A stretch of 64,000 bases of DNA from Oscillospiraceae bacterium (lineage in GTDB: Bacteria > Bacillota > Clostridia > Oscillospirales > CAG-272). The position numbers and the translations under genes were made by a program. The DNA is taken from positions 1 to 64,000 of the forward strand of contig SVTY01000003.1 of the NCBI GenBank assembly GCA_015063535.1, in the 5' to 3' direction. This document shows, in pieces, positions 32,979 through 41,285 of the stretch. The first letter of the stretch is position 1. Every line of letters starts with the position of its first letter. The notes beneath the pieces were generated by a model, which worked only from the letters and a program-made list of their open reading frames with translations, did not search any database and was not told the DNA's origin.

Positions 32979-34292
32979 TTACAGGATTACGACCAAATAT
33001 CCGTAAGGCTTCATGCAAAGCGTATCGCCACACAGCTCCGTGTTCGTCTGTAAAAGGATTTCGGAGGGCTTGAGCGTGTCGGAAAGAGAAACGGAGAGCG
33101 TTTCGTTTTTGCTGTTGACAACGACCAAGACTGTTTCGTTCTCGGTTTGCCGTGTGTAAGAGATCACGGCGTCGGGGGCTGAATTGTCCACCCAAAAAAG
33201 TGCTCCCTCGGTCAGGGCTTCATGCTCATGGTGCAGGCGGTGGAGCTCTTTGACGAAAGCCAGCCTGCGGAGCCCCTCGTCCGTAAAGCTGCGAGACCAG
33301 TTGACGGCACTTCGCTTCCCGTAAAACCGATTGGAAAACATATTGTTTTCCGCATCGTCACAGAATTCGCATCCGTTCCACAGAAAGGGAACGCCCTCTA
33401 TGGTATTGCAGAGCACTAACGCCGCCTCTACGCCTCGGTTGGTCAAGATGATCTCATTACGGTCAAGACCGCAATCGCTTGCCGAATCGTGGTTGTCGAG
33501 ATACCGCGTTAATTTTCTTGCGTTTCTTCCGTGCGTTTGCACCAGCTCGTCATGCCATTTCTTCAGGGAGTCGGCAGGGGTATCGTCTGCAAAAATGCTC
33601 ACCACAGTTCGCCGCCAGCGAGTGTCGTAGCCGAGATCAAACACCTCCTCCAGATATTCGGGGTCTCTGCCCTCCAACAGCGTTATCATATCCGGCTTGA
33701 TCTGTTTCAGCACAGCAAAGGATTCCCGCCAGAAATCCAAGGGAACCCTGTGACCCACATCGCACCGAAAGCCGTCGGCATCAAATTCGGTCAACAGGAC
33801 TTGCATATTGGAAAGAAGATAGCTTCTCAATCCCTTGCTCTCAAAATTCAGACGGGCAAAGGGCCACTCCTCTCCTATGATCGGCTTGCCGTCCGCTCCG
33901 CAGATAACATAGTCGGGATGGTCTTGCAGAAACACTGCGTTTCTGCCGCAGTGCAAATAGACCAAGTCGAACAGAACCTTCAAGCCGTTTCGATGCGCTT
34001 CCGCTACAAACGCCTTCAGATCCTCATCGGTGCCGTATTCCTCGTCCACATGAAAATAATCTGCCATTTTGTAAGGATTGTTCGGATTGTTAGTCAGGGA
34101 TGCCTTTTGACGGGGACTCCATGTGGTAAGATCGGGGTCGCTGTCTGCGCAAAAGACGGGGTTCAGATAGACGATATCTACCCCTAAGGAGGCGACGTAG
34201 GGTAAAAGTCGGGTGGCGGCATTCAAGGTGCCGTCCGGGGTAAAGCTACGGGGAGAAAGCTGATAAATAATCATGGAGGTTGCAGGCTTCAT
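32979..34292 (-). CDS. GH13 family alpha-glucan hydrolase
   Basis: A 437-residue alpha-amylase-family TIM-barrel enzyme without signal peptide, so cytosolic. Conserved regions are visible: GFRCDVGHR (nucleophile Asp), LLEGRDPE (acid/base Glu) and YLDNHDS (transition-state Asp). Region I is unusual, LFDLVYLHCG, keeping Asp and His but lacking the common Asn before His. A short beta domain closes the C-terminus. It probably degrades maltodextrins or small alpha-glucosides taken up by the cell; exact specificity is open. Divergently transcribed from a damaged AraC-family gene, which may have been its regulator. Start ATG follows AAAGGAG. Confidence 0.9.
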   Translation of the reverse strand: MKPATSMIIYQLSPRSFTPDGTLNAATRLLPYVASLGVDIVYLNPVFCADSDPDLTTWSPRQKASLTNNPNNPYKMADYFHVDEEYGTDEDLKAFVAEAHRNGLKVLFDLVYLHCGRNAVFLQDHPDYVICGADGKPIIGEEWPFARLNFESKGLRSYLLSNMQVLLTEFDADGFRCDVGHRVPLDFWRESFAVLKQIKPDMITLLEGRDPEYLEEVFDLGYDTRWRRTVVSIFADDTPADSLKKWHDELVQTHGRNARKLTRYLDNHDSASDCGLDRNEIILTNRGVEAALVLCNTIEGVPFLWNGCEFCDDAENNMFSNRFYGKRSAVNWSRSFTDEGLRRLAFVKELHRLHHEHEALTEGALFWVDNSAPDAVISYTRQTENETVLVVVNSKNETLSVSLSDTLKPSEILLQTNTELCGDTLCMKPYGYLVVIL

Positions 34293-34324
34293 GGATAGGC
34301 TCCTTTCGTTTGCTTGATGATACT

Positions 34325-34353
34325 ATTATATCACACCGAGGTCTATTGTTCAA
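34325..34353 (-). promoter_or_regulatory. promoter of the GH13 gene
   Basis: Minus-strand TTGAAC (34353-34348), 17-base spacer ending TGA, TATAAT (34330-34325). It lies back to back with the AraC promoter; a 10-base palindrome ACCAATTGGT at 34366-34375 between them is a candidate operator. Confidence 0.75.
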
Positions 34354-34389
34354 CCAAAAATAAAAACCAATTGGTATAAAAAATGATAC

Positions 34390-34418
34390 TTGACATCATT
34401 GCGGGGCTGTGATATAAT
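34390..34418 (+). promoter_or_regulatory. promoter of the AraC-family gene
   Basis: TTGACA (34390-34395), 17-base spacer ending TGA, TATAAT (34413-34418): full consensus. Confidence 0.8.
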
Positions 34419-34458
34419 AATATAAGAGATGAACCCTTTCGAAAAAGGAGGAAATGCT

Positions 34459-35200
34459 TTGTTATCCGTGGAAGACATCAATTTTACCGTTTTGGAGGTT
34501 CTTCGCTTTGAGCGGAACGGCTTTGTTCATGACTCTCATAAACGAAACCGAACGGCGTTGAGCTGTCGGCTTTCGGGGGAGTCGCATTTTGTTTGTCGGG
34601 GAGAGGAGCTGATTGCCTCTCCGAAGAATTATATACTGATCCCTGCCAATACGGAATATTCGCAAGAAAGCGGCAAGGAAGAGGTGATCTGTGTTCATCT
34701 GGATATAAAAGAGTCGTTGCCCCCCACCGTGATCGGTCTGCACGATGCCTCTCCCAAGCTGAGAGAATGCTTTTTGGAGCTGCATCGGACATGGTCGCAA
34801 AAGGAGCCGGGATATATCCTTCACTGCAAAAGTCTGGTGTACGAGATCCTGTGCGCCTTTTGCTCGGTATCCGAGACGAACGAGCTGTCCGAGGCGCAGA
34901 CTCTTCTGAGACCTGCCATGGAGTATCTTCACGGCAATTTTTGCCGTCGGGATTGCTCACTCTCCCATGCCATCGCCTTGGCGCACGTCAGTCCCGCTTA
35001 TTTTCGGCGGGTCTTATGGGATCACGCCGGGGCAGTTTTTGACCGAACGAAGGATCGACTATGCCAAGGCTCTTCTTGCCACGCACATGTATTCTATGCG
35101 ACAGATCGCAGCGATGTCGGGCTTTGCGGAAGAAAAATATTTTTATGCTACCTTCAAAAGGGTCTGCGGAACGACCCCCACAGGCTGGAAGCAGCGGTGA
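34459..35200 (+). pseudogene. frameshifted AraC-family regulator
   Basis: The N-terminal ligand domain and the first part of the helix-turn-helix are in one frame, up to SPAYFRRV near 35016. The second half of the DNA-binding domain, YGITPGQFLTERRIDYAKAL through GTTPTGWKQR, continues in another frame to the stop at 35200. In AraC proteins about four residues (FKKE-like) stand between these pieces; here only one base does, so about 11 bases appear lost. The start is probably TTG at 34459, seven bases after AAGGAGG; an ATG at 34429 has no ribosome site. In the intact frame translation runs on to 35337 with unrelated residues. A 1-base sequencing slip would not explain the missing residues. Confidence 0.65.
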
Positions 35201-35280
35201 TACGGGACGTCGGCTTTTTGCCAAAAACGCAGGAATTTCGCCAAACGGAGGAGTCGGCGGTTCTATTTTGCCGAAAATCC

Positions 35281-35309
35281 TTGACAAGCATAGATAGATT
35301 TGATATAAT
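35281..35309 (+). promoter_or_regulatory. promoter of the CapD-like gene
   Basis: TTGACA (35281-35286), 17-base spacer ending TGA, TATAAT (35304-35309), 55 bases before the start. Confidence 0.8.
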
Positions 35310-35363
35310 AATAAATAATGACTTTGCCGGAATTTGAATCAATCATACAAAGGATACAAGAAA

Positions 35364-37262
35364 ATGAAACGAAAGTTTACCTTGTTTTTGATCGACCTGC
35401 TTTGCTTTGCCGGTTCCTATGCCATCTCTCTGTTGCTTTGCACGGGAACGCTTTTTTCGTTCGAGGGAAGCGTGTGGCAGCTTTTGCTGTACGGCACCGT
35501 TTTGTTTGCAGCGATCATGGTCGGACGGATTTCCTTGCGCATTTATTATAATATGTGGAGATACGCATCGGCGGGCGTGTATCTGAAAATGATCTGCGCC
35601 GATCTGTCGGGGGGGCTGTTGGGCATTGCACTGGTCAGCTTCCTGCGCTTCCCGATCCCGCTGTCGGTCGGCGTGCTGTGTGTGGGAGGAACCTTGCTCT
35701 CCACCTTGCTCAACCGTCTGTTTTACCGTCAGCTTACCGGTCGCAATGTTTCCCTTGACCGCTCGCAGAATATTGATGTCGCCATTGTCGGTGCGGGGAA
35801 GATCGGTGCACTTTTGGCAGAGGAGCTGATCAAAAATCCCAATTCTCACTATTCGCCCAAGTGCTTCATTGATTCCGATACGAGAAAGGTCGGCAATTAC
35901 ATAGAGGGTCTGCGCATTTACGCCGAAAACGAGGATACCCCCCGATTGCTGAAGGAATTGGGCATTCAAGAGGTCTTTATTGCCATTCCTCCGCTGGAAG
36001 GGGCACGCTTGAAGGAGCTGCACGACTTTTATTCCCGTTGCGGCTGTAAGATCAAAATTTACGATCTGCCAATTTCCAAGACAATGGCGGGAACAGCCGA
36101 CAATGAGATCGGACAGAGGCGACTGCGGGAATTTCATATTGAGGATCTGCTGTTCCGCAATTCCTTGGAGATCAATAATGAGGAAGCCAAGAGCTTTTAC
36201 GAAGGAAAAACCGTTCTTGTCACGGGCGGAGGCGGCTCCATCGGCAGTGAGCTTTGCCGTCAGCTGGCACGTTGTCATCCCAAAAAGCTTATCATTGTTG
36301 ATATTTATGAAAATAATGCATATGATATCCAACAGGAGCTCACAAGAGAATACGGAGATCGCTTGGATCTTTGCGTGGAGATCGCCTCTGTGCGGGACCG
36401 TCGGCGGCTGGATTGTATTTTTGCCTTCTACCGTCCGCAGATCGTCTTTCATGCGGCGGCGCATAAGCATGTTCCCCTGATGGAGCACAGCAATTGCGAG
36501 GCGATCAAAAACAACATATTCGGAACCAAAAATACCGCCGATATGGCAGAAAAATACGGTGCCGAACGGTTTATTCTGATCTCCACCGATAAGGCGGTGA
36601 ATCCCACCAATGTCATGGGAGCCTCTAAGCGGATGTGCGAAATGGTGATTCAGTGCCGTACCGACAGTGCAACCTCCTTTATGGCGGTTCGGTTTGGAAA
36701 CGTGCTGGGCTCCAACGGCTCGGTGATCCCGCTGTTCAAGCGGCAGATCGAGGAGGGCGGGCCCATTACGCTGACAGACAAGCGGATCATTCGGTATTTT
36801 ATGACCATTCCCGAAGCCAGTCAATTGGTCATGCAGGCGGGAGCCATGGCTAAACGGGGAGAGCTGTTTGTGCTGGATATGGGACGGCCCGTGAAGATAT
36901 TGGAGCTTGCCGAAAATATGATCCGTCTGTCGGGATATAAGCCCTATTCGGATATCGACATCGTGGAGATCGGTCTGCGCCCGGGCGAAAAGCTGTATGA
37001 GGAGCTGCTCATCCGAACCGAAACGATGACCAAGACCTCCAACAAAATGATTTTTATTGAGCATGATACCCCCTTGAGTCGGGAAGAGGTCGATGAAAAG
37101 CTGGCACTCCTTTCCCAAGCAGTGGAGGAGCATAGCGAGGAGCTTGCCGCTGAAGCGATTCGCATCGCCATGAAGCGAGCAGTACCCACCTTCCGGGATC
37201 CCGAGGAGATCAACGACAAGATCGAATCGGAGGAGGACGCCTTTTTGGCGGTGGGGCAATAA
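35364..37262 (+). CDS. membrane-bound UDP-sugar 4,6-dehydratase (CapD/PglF-like)
   Basis: A 632-residue polysaccharide-biosynthesis protein. Four membrane helices lie in the first ~130 residues. A CoA-binding-like Rossmann domain follows (VAIVGAGKIGALLAEEL), then an extended short-chain dehydrogenase domain with TGGGGSIGSELCRQ and AAAHKHVPLME. The catalytic STDKAVNPTNVMGASKR stretch has the SerThr-Asp-Lys and Met-x3-Lys pattern of UDP-GlcNAc 4,6-dehydratases. It likely makes a UDP-4-keto-6-deoxy-hexosamine for capsule, teichoic-type or glycoprotein sugars. It stands alone without glycosyltransferases. Start at 35364; an ATG ten codons upstream has no ribosome site. Confidence 0.92.
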   Translation: MKRKFTLFLIDLLCFAGSYAISLLLCTGTLFSFEGSVWQLLLYGTVLFAAIMVGRISLRIYYNMWRYASAGVYLKMICADLSGGLLGIALVSFLRFPIPLSVGVLCVGGTLLSTLLNRLFYRQLTGRNVSLDRSQNIDVAIVGAGKIGALLAEELIKNPNSHYSPKCFIDSDTRKVGNYIEGLRIYAENEDTPRLLKELGIQEVFIAIPPLEGARLKELHDFYSRCGCKIKIYDLPISKTMAGTADNEIGQRRLREFHIEDLLFRNSLEINNEEAKSFYEGKTVLVTGGGGSIGSELCRQLARCHPKKLIIVDIYENNAYDIQQELTREYGDRLDLCVEIASVRDRRRLDCIFAFYRPQIVFHAAAHKHVPLMEHSNCEAIKNNIFGTKNTADMAEKYGAERFILISTDKAVNPTNVMGASKRMCEMVIQCRTDSATSFMAVRFGNVLGSNGSVIPLFKRQIEEGGPITLTDKRIIRYFMTIPEASQLVMQAGAMAKRGELFVLDMGRPVKILELAENMIRLSGYKPYSDIDIVEIGLRPGEKLYEELLIRTETMTKTSNKMIFIEHDTPLSREEVDEKLALLSQAVEEHSEELAAEAIRIAMKRAVPTFRDPEEINDKIESEEDAFLAVGQ

Positions 37263-37264
37263 AA

Positions 37265-37331
37265 GAAAAAGAAACGGAAGCTTCGTGTTGTTTCCTTGGG
37301 GGAGCAAAGCGAAGCTTTCGTTTCTTTTTTT
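37265..37331 (+). terminator. terminator after the CapD-like gene
   Basis: AGAAACGGAAGCTTCG (37270-37285) pairs with CGAAGCTTTCGTTTCT (37310-37325), one mismatch, followed by TTTTT. Confidence 0.7.
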
Positions 37332-37361
37332 GAAAAATAATTGTGAATTTTTTTATTTTCC

Positions 37362-37390
37362 TTGATTTTTTTGCGAATATGTGGTATAAT
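37362..37390 (+). promoter_or_regulatory. promoter of the hemolysin III gene
   Basis: TTGATT (37362-37367), 17-base spacer ending TGG, TATAAT (37385-37390). Confidence 0.7.
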
Positions 37391-37436
37391 AAACACATAA
37401 TATAGTTTTGAAAACCATATAACAAGGAGATAAAGA

Positions 37437-38117
37437 ATGCAAAAGGTCAGAATTCGGTTAAGAGATCGGATCCTTCCCGCATACAGCAAGGGGGAAGAGA
37501 TCTTCAACATGGTCAGTCATATTGTAGGGGGAGCGGTTGGAATCGCTACCTTGGTATTTTGTATTTTGATTCCCGCATGGCAGGGCAGTGTGGAGGGCGT
37601 TTTGTGCGGTACGGTGTTTGGCGTATCCATGGTGGCGCTGTATACGATGTCCAGTGTCTATCACGGCTTGCGGCATAATCTTGCCAAACGGGTCTTTCAG
37701 ATCATGGATCACTGCACCATCTATTTTTTGATTGCGGGTACGTATACGCCGATCTTGGTGTGCTGTATGGCAAAGACCTATCCGATCCATGCTTGGGTCA
37801 CCTTCGGTGCGGTTTGGGGCTTGGCGGTGCTTGCCACGGTACTGACAGCCATTGATCTGACCAAATACAAGGTGTTCAGTCAGATCTGCTATATCGGTAT
37901 GGGTTGGGCGGTTATTTTTTCCATGCCGCAGGCGTGGGAGACATTGGGTGCGCAGGGCTTTGCCTTGGTGCTGGGCGGCGGCGTGCTGTATACGGTGGGC
38001 GTGATCTTTTTCCGCCTTGGCAAACGGATCCCGTATTTCCATTCGGTCTTTCACCTTCTGACCTTAGCCGGAAGCATCTGCCACGCACTGGCGGTCATGT
38101 TTTATGTGCTGTGGTGA
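37437..38117 (+). CDS. hemolysin III / YqfA (PAQR-like) membrane protein
   Basis: A 226-residue protein with seven hydrophobic helices. The conserved family residues of the putative metal-dependent hydrolase site are present: SHIVGGAVG (first His), SSVYHG, IMDHCTIYFLIAGTYTP, and FHSVFHL in the last part. Related PAQR receptors and alkaline ceramidases share this zinc-binding arrangement. The name hemolysin is historical; the true role in clostridia is unknown. Start ATG follows AAGGAGA. Confidence 0.9.
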   Translation: MQKVRIRLRDRILPAYSKGEEIFNMVSHIVGGAVGIATLVFCILIPAWQGSVEGVLCGTVFGVSMVALYTMSSVYHGLRHNLAKRVFQIMDHCTIYFLIAGTYTPILVCCMAKTYPIHAWVTFGAVWGLAVLATVLTAIDLTKYKVFSQICYIGMGWAVIFSMPQAWETLGAQGFALVLGGGVLYTVGVIFFRLGKRIPYFHSVFHLLTLAGSICHALAVMFYVLW

Positions 38118-38124
38118 AAAAATC

Positions 38125-38158
38125 ATCCCCGTGTTTGCAGCTCAAACACGGGGATTGT
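38125..38158 (+). terminator. terminator after the hemolysin III gene
   Basis: ATCCCCGTGTTTG and CAAACACGGGGAT around a 5-base loop, followed by TGTTT. Confidence 0.8.
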
Positions 38159-38266
38159 TTATATTACAAAACGGAATACTCACTATTTCAGAGCATGCTC
38201 GATTTGTTGAATCACTTGAAATTACGCTTAGAAAAAAACGTAGATTTCGAGGGTTTCATCTATATT

Positions 38267-38299
38267 ATACTCAATTTTTGAGTATTTGTCAATACTCAA
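38267..38299 (+). promoter_or_regulatory. operator-like repeats upstream of the Cro-like gene
   Basis: Three copies of an 8-base half-site: ATACTCAA (38267-38274), TTGAGTAT inverted (38278-38285), ATACTCAA (38292-38299), about 50 bases before the regulator's start. The spacing suggests one dimer site on each side of the middle copy. Autoregulation is inferred. Confidence 0.5.
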
Positions 38300-38350
38300 T
38301 TTATGATTATGGTAAACTTTTTACATAAATGTTTATGTAGGGAGTTGCGT

Positions 38351-38560
38351 ATGAATTATAGAATCAGAATGAGGAATCTCAGAGAGGATCATGATTTGAC
38401 ACAAAAAGAGGTTGGTGCGATTATCAACAAATCTCAGCAAGGATACAGCCATATTGAAGATGGCAGAGCGGAATTAAAAATTGATGATCTGATCAGGCTA
38501 TGTGATTTTTATAAGGTTTCCGCCGATTATTTTATCGGACGTTCGGAAAAGAGAAAATGA
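38351..38560 (+). CDS. XRE-family Cro/CI-like transcriptional regulator
   Basis: A 69-residue protein that is almost only a helix-turn-helix: LREDHDLTQKEVGAIINKSQ with YSHIEDGRAELKIDDLIRL, ending SADYFIGRSEKRK, the usual family ending. The ATG at 38351 follows GGGAG; an earlier in-frame ATG lies without a ribosome site. Surrounding DNA is more A/T-rich than the neighbours and includes operator-like repeats upstream and a hairpin array overlapping the stop codon. This suggests a small accessory insertion, next to a tRNA gene. No phage or toxin genes accompany it. Confidence 0.85.
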   Translation: MNYRIRMRNLREDHDLTQKEVGAIINKSQQGYSHIEDGRAELKIDDLIRLCDFYKVSADYFIGRSEKRK

Positions 38561-38670
38561 TGTATCGCCTACGGCGACATGATATATTTGCTTCGCAAAT
38601 ATGATGTTGCGCCACTTCGTGCCGCAATGATGCGATGTTTTCCATCATTTGCCGAAGGCAAACATCATTC
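38557..38670. repeat. array of small hairpins linked by ATGATG
   Basis: Hairpins are TCGCC/GGCGA (38565-38577), ATATTTGC/GCAAATAT (38584-38602), TTGCGCCAC/GTGCCGCAA with one mismatch (38607-38627), and TTTGCC/GGCAAA (38648-38662). They are separated by ATGATG-type linkers, inverted (CATCAT) at the last unit. Loops are 3 bases, mostly TTC, TAC or GAA. The array overlaps the regulator's stop codon and ends at the tRNA terminator. Nature unknown. Confidence 0.7.
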
Positions 38671-38709
38671 AAAAAAGCACCCAAGTCCATAGGACTTGGG
38701 TGCTTTTTT
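38671..38709 (-). terminator. terminator of tRNA-Ser(GGA)
   Basis: AAAAAAGCACCCAAGTCC and GGACTTGGGTGCTTTTTT pair perfectly, directly after the tRNA 3' end. Confidence 0.88.
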
Positions 38710-38711
38710 GT

Positions 38712-38803
38712 TGGCGGAGAGAGTGAGATTCGAACTCACGGAACGGTATTAGCGTTCACACGATTTCCAGTCGTGCGCCTTAGACCAGCTCAGCCATCTC
38801 TCC
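38712..38803 (-). tRNA. tRNA-Ser (anticodon GGA), CCA encoded
   Basis: Minus-strand gene of 92 bases. The acceptor stem is GGAGAGA with TCTCTCC, discriminator G and a genomic CCA. The anticodon loop CTGGAAA gives GGA. A long variable arm typical of serine tRNAs and the GTTCGAATC T-loop are present. Confidence 0.96.
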
Positions 38804-38816
38804 ATGCGACCTATAT

Positions 38817-38845
38817 ATTGTATCACATGTCACACCAAAAATCAA
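38817..38845 (-). promoter_or_regulatory. promoter of tRNA-Ser(GGA)
   Basis: Minus-strand TTGATT (38845-38840), 17-base spacer ending TGA, TACAAT (38822-38817), 14 bases before the tRNA. Confidence 0.7.
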
Positions 38846-38935
38846 CCCTTTTTTGAAAAAAAGTTGAAAAAATTTCAGTTTTTTTCGGGTATTTTCGGTG
38901 CAGAAAAAAAGTCGAAAAAAATTGTCGGAAAAGGC

Positions 38936-38964
38936 TTGACAAGGGAGTAAAATGATGGTAAAAT
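38936..38964 (+). promoter_or_regulatory. promoter of the zinc-ribbon ABC exporter gene
   Basis: TTGACA (38936-38941), 17-base spacer ending TGG, TAAAAT (38959-38964). Confidence 0.75.
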
Positions 38965-39012
38965 GTTCAGACAATCTAACAAGGAGAGCGCCGAAACAGG
39001 TGCGTGTGAAGA

Positions 39013-41274
39013 ATGGAGAAGGGGTTTTTGACCAATCAAAGGCTGACCGACGATCAGCTCCGCTTGATCTCTTCCTTGGGCAGCAAGGAGGAGCCTATCT
39101 TATTTGCTGTGGTGGGAGAAATTTCACCGCAGGCTCGGTATGCCAAATGTGTACTGCTTGCCACCAACGCTCATTTGTTTACCTGTGATCTGGAGACCGG
39201 ACAATGCTCCGAGCGGTATGCCTTTGCCGAGGTAGAGGAAATCTACAACAAGCGAATGTACGGAAACGGGATCATGCGGTTGCGGATGAAGGACGGTAGC
39301 CGTTGCGATCTGTTTCGGTTTACCTTTACGGTCACCGCTCTGTGCGATGCGGTGCTGACCTATGTCACCGAGATTCGTGACGGAGCCGATCCTGCCGAGG
39401 CGCTGGACACTATGGATGCGGTGTACGAAAAAATGCTGTCGGTCTGCCCCAAGTGCGGACGTACCCTGTCGGCACCGGGTGTGGCATGCGTGCACTGTAT
39501 GAAAAAAGGACGGCTGCTGGGAAAGCTGGGACACTACCTGAAGCCCGAATTGCCGATTTTAATTATAGCGGTTGTTCTTTCCATTATCACCACTGCCATC
39601 GCTCTCGTTCCGCCTCTGTTGACACGAACCTTGGTGGATGATATCCTGCCCAACAAAAACAGCCAAATGCTGTTGGTTGTGGTAGTGGCACTCATTTCAC
39701 TGCATGTTGTACATTATACCGTTTCGGGCTTCCGAGGGTATTTGCTTCGCATTTCGGGCAATAAGATTGTTGCCCGCTTGCGTTGCGATGTGTATGAGAA
39801 AGCGCAGTATCTGCCGATGCGGTTTTACGATAAGACCTCTACCGGATCGGTCATTAACCGAATCAGCAACGATACCTCCACCATTCAGGCATTTATGCTC
39901 CGCATTACGCAGGAGGTGGTGGTGCAGTTCTTTAAGCTGATCGGAATCGTCGTCATCATGCTGATTATGGATTGGAAGCTGACCCTGTTTTCTCTGCTTC
40001 CCGTACCGCTGATCGTCGTCGGTTCGCGAATATTCAAGAAAAAGATCGCTCCCTTCTATCGCCGCATATGGAGACGTTCGTCCACCGTGACCTCTGTGCT
40101 GACCGATACCATTCCCGGCATTCGGGTCGTGAAATCCTTTACCAATGAAAAACGAACGGTGGATGGCTTTGCGGGCTGTGTGGAGGAATGGAGAAAGACC
40201 GATACCAAGGCGGGAAAGATCTTGAACGCCTATCCTGCCATCGTCAGCGGTCTTGTTGCCTGCGGAAGCGTGGTGATCTGGGCAATGGGCGGAAATCTCG
40301 TTATCAACGGCGGAGAGGGTGCCATTACCATCGGTCTTTTGGTTTCCTTTATCTCTTACGCCACGATGTTTTACGATCCCGTCAACTTCTTTGCCAATTT
40401 CTCGGACTCCATGCAAAACGCCATGGCATCCATCGAACGCATCATGGATATTTTGGATGCCGAGCCGGAGCATGACTTCGGCAAGGGCAACACAGATGCC
40501 GATATCGGCGGTGTGATCGAGTTCAAAAACGTCAGCTTTTCCTTTGACCGCACCAAAAAGGTGCTGAAAAATATCAATCTGACCATACAGCCCGGGGATG
40601 TGGTGGGCATTGTGGGAACCACCGGATCGGGAAAATCCACGCTCATCAATCTGCTGCTGCGGTACTATGACCACTATGAGGGAACCATTACGGTGGGCGG
40701 CGTGGATATTCGGGATATTGATATGCAATATTATCGGTCTCGGATCGGATACGTTCAGCAGGAGCCCCAAATGTTCCATGATACCATCTACAACAACATC
40801 GCTTACGGAGACAACAGCTTTTCGGTGGACGAGGTCATCAATGCGGCGGATATTGCCAATGCCCATGAATTTATCGTTCGTCAGCCCGACGGATATGATT
40901 CGGTGCTGGGTGAGCGTGGTGTGGGACTGTCGGGCGGAGAGCGTCAGCGGTTGTCCATTGCCCGTGCTATGCTTCGGAACCCAAAAATGCTGGTCTTTGA
41001 CGAGGCGACCGCTTCGGTGGACTCCGAGACCGAGCATTTGATTCAAGATGCGATCGAGCACCTCATCAGCGGACGAACCACACTGATGATCGCTCACCGA
41101 CTTTCCACCTTGGCAAAGGCAAATAAGATCGTAGTGGTAGACAACGGAGAGATCATCGAATGCGGAACGCCTGAGGAGCTGATGGCGAAAAAAGGAAAGT
41201 ACTACCGCTTGGTACAGATCCAGTCCATGTCCGATCAGATCGCCGCAGAGCGGCGTGCCGAAAACTTTTCGTAA
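39013..41274 (+). CDS. ABC exporter with N-terminal PH-like and zinc-ribbon region
   Basis: A 753-residue half-transporter. Residues 1-140 are a soluble beta-rich region (ATNAHLFTCDLETGQCSERY, FAEVEEI, DLFRFTF) resembling a PH-like fold. A zinc ribbon follows, CPKC at 145-148 and CVHC at 159-162, then six membrane helices (about 180-460) and an ATPase with Walker A GTTGSGKST, signature LSGGERQR and Walker B MLVFDEATAS. Most homodimeric exporters lack the first 170 residues. It is followed 11 bases later by a DUF1854 gene, a recurring partner of such ABC proteins. In some bacteria this pair neighbours cyanophycin genes; none are here. Substrate unknown. Confidence 0.9.
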   Translation: MEKGFLTNQRLTDDQLRLISSLGSKEEPILFAVVGEISPQARYAKCVLLATNAHLFTCDLETGQCSERYAFAEVEEIYNKRMYGNGIMRLRMKDGSRCDLFRFTFTVTALCDAVLTYVTEIRDGADPAEALDTMDAVYEKMLSVCPKCGRTLSAPGVACVHCMKKGRLLGKLGHYLKPELPILIIAVVLSIITTAIALVPPLLTRTLVDDILPNKNSQMLLVVVVALISLHVVHYTVSGFRGYLLRISGNKIVARLRCDVYEKAQYLPMRFYDKTSTGSVINRISNDTSTIQAFMLRITQEVVVQFFKLIGIVVIMLIMDWKLTLFSLLPVPLIVVGSRIFKKKIAPFYRRIWRRSSTVTSVLTDTIPGIRVVKSFTNEKRTVDGFAGCVEEWRKTDTKAGKILNAYPAIVSGLVACGSVVIWAMGGNLVINGGEGAITIGLLVSFISYATMFYDPVNFFANFSDSMQNAMASIERIMDILDAEPEHDFGKGNTDADIGGVIEFKNVSFSFDRTKKVLKNINLTIQPGDVVGIVGTTGSGKSTLINLLLRYYDHYEGTITVGGVDIRDIDMQYYRSRIGYVQQEPQMFHDTIYNNIAYGDNSFSVDEVINAADIANAHEFIVRQPDGYDSVLGERGVGLSGGERQRLSIARAMLRNPKMLVFDEATASVDSETEHLIQDAIEHLISGRTTLMIAHRLSTLAKANKIVVVDNGEIIECGTPEELMAKKGKYYRLVQIQSMSDQIAAERRAENFS

Positions 41275-41285
41275 GGAGGCTTGCT

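Noticed and set aside
35343..37307. A 654-codon minus-strand frame
   Set aside because: Antisense of the CapD/PglF-like gene, whose motifs and promoter are on the plus strand.
38635..38856. A 73-codon plus-strand frame across tRNA-Ser(GGA)
   Set aside because: It is antisense to the tRNA gene and its terminator.
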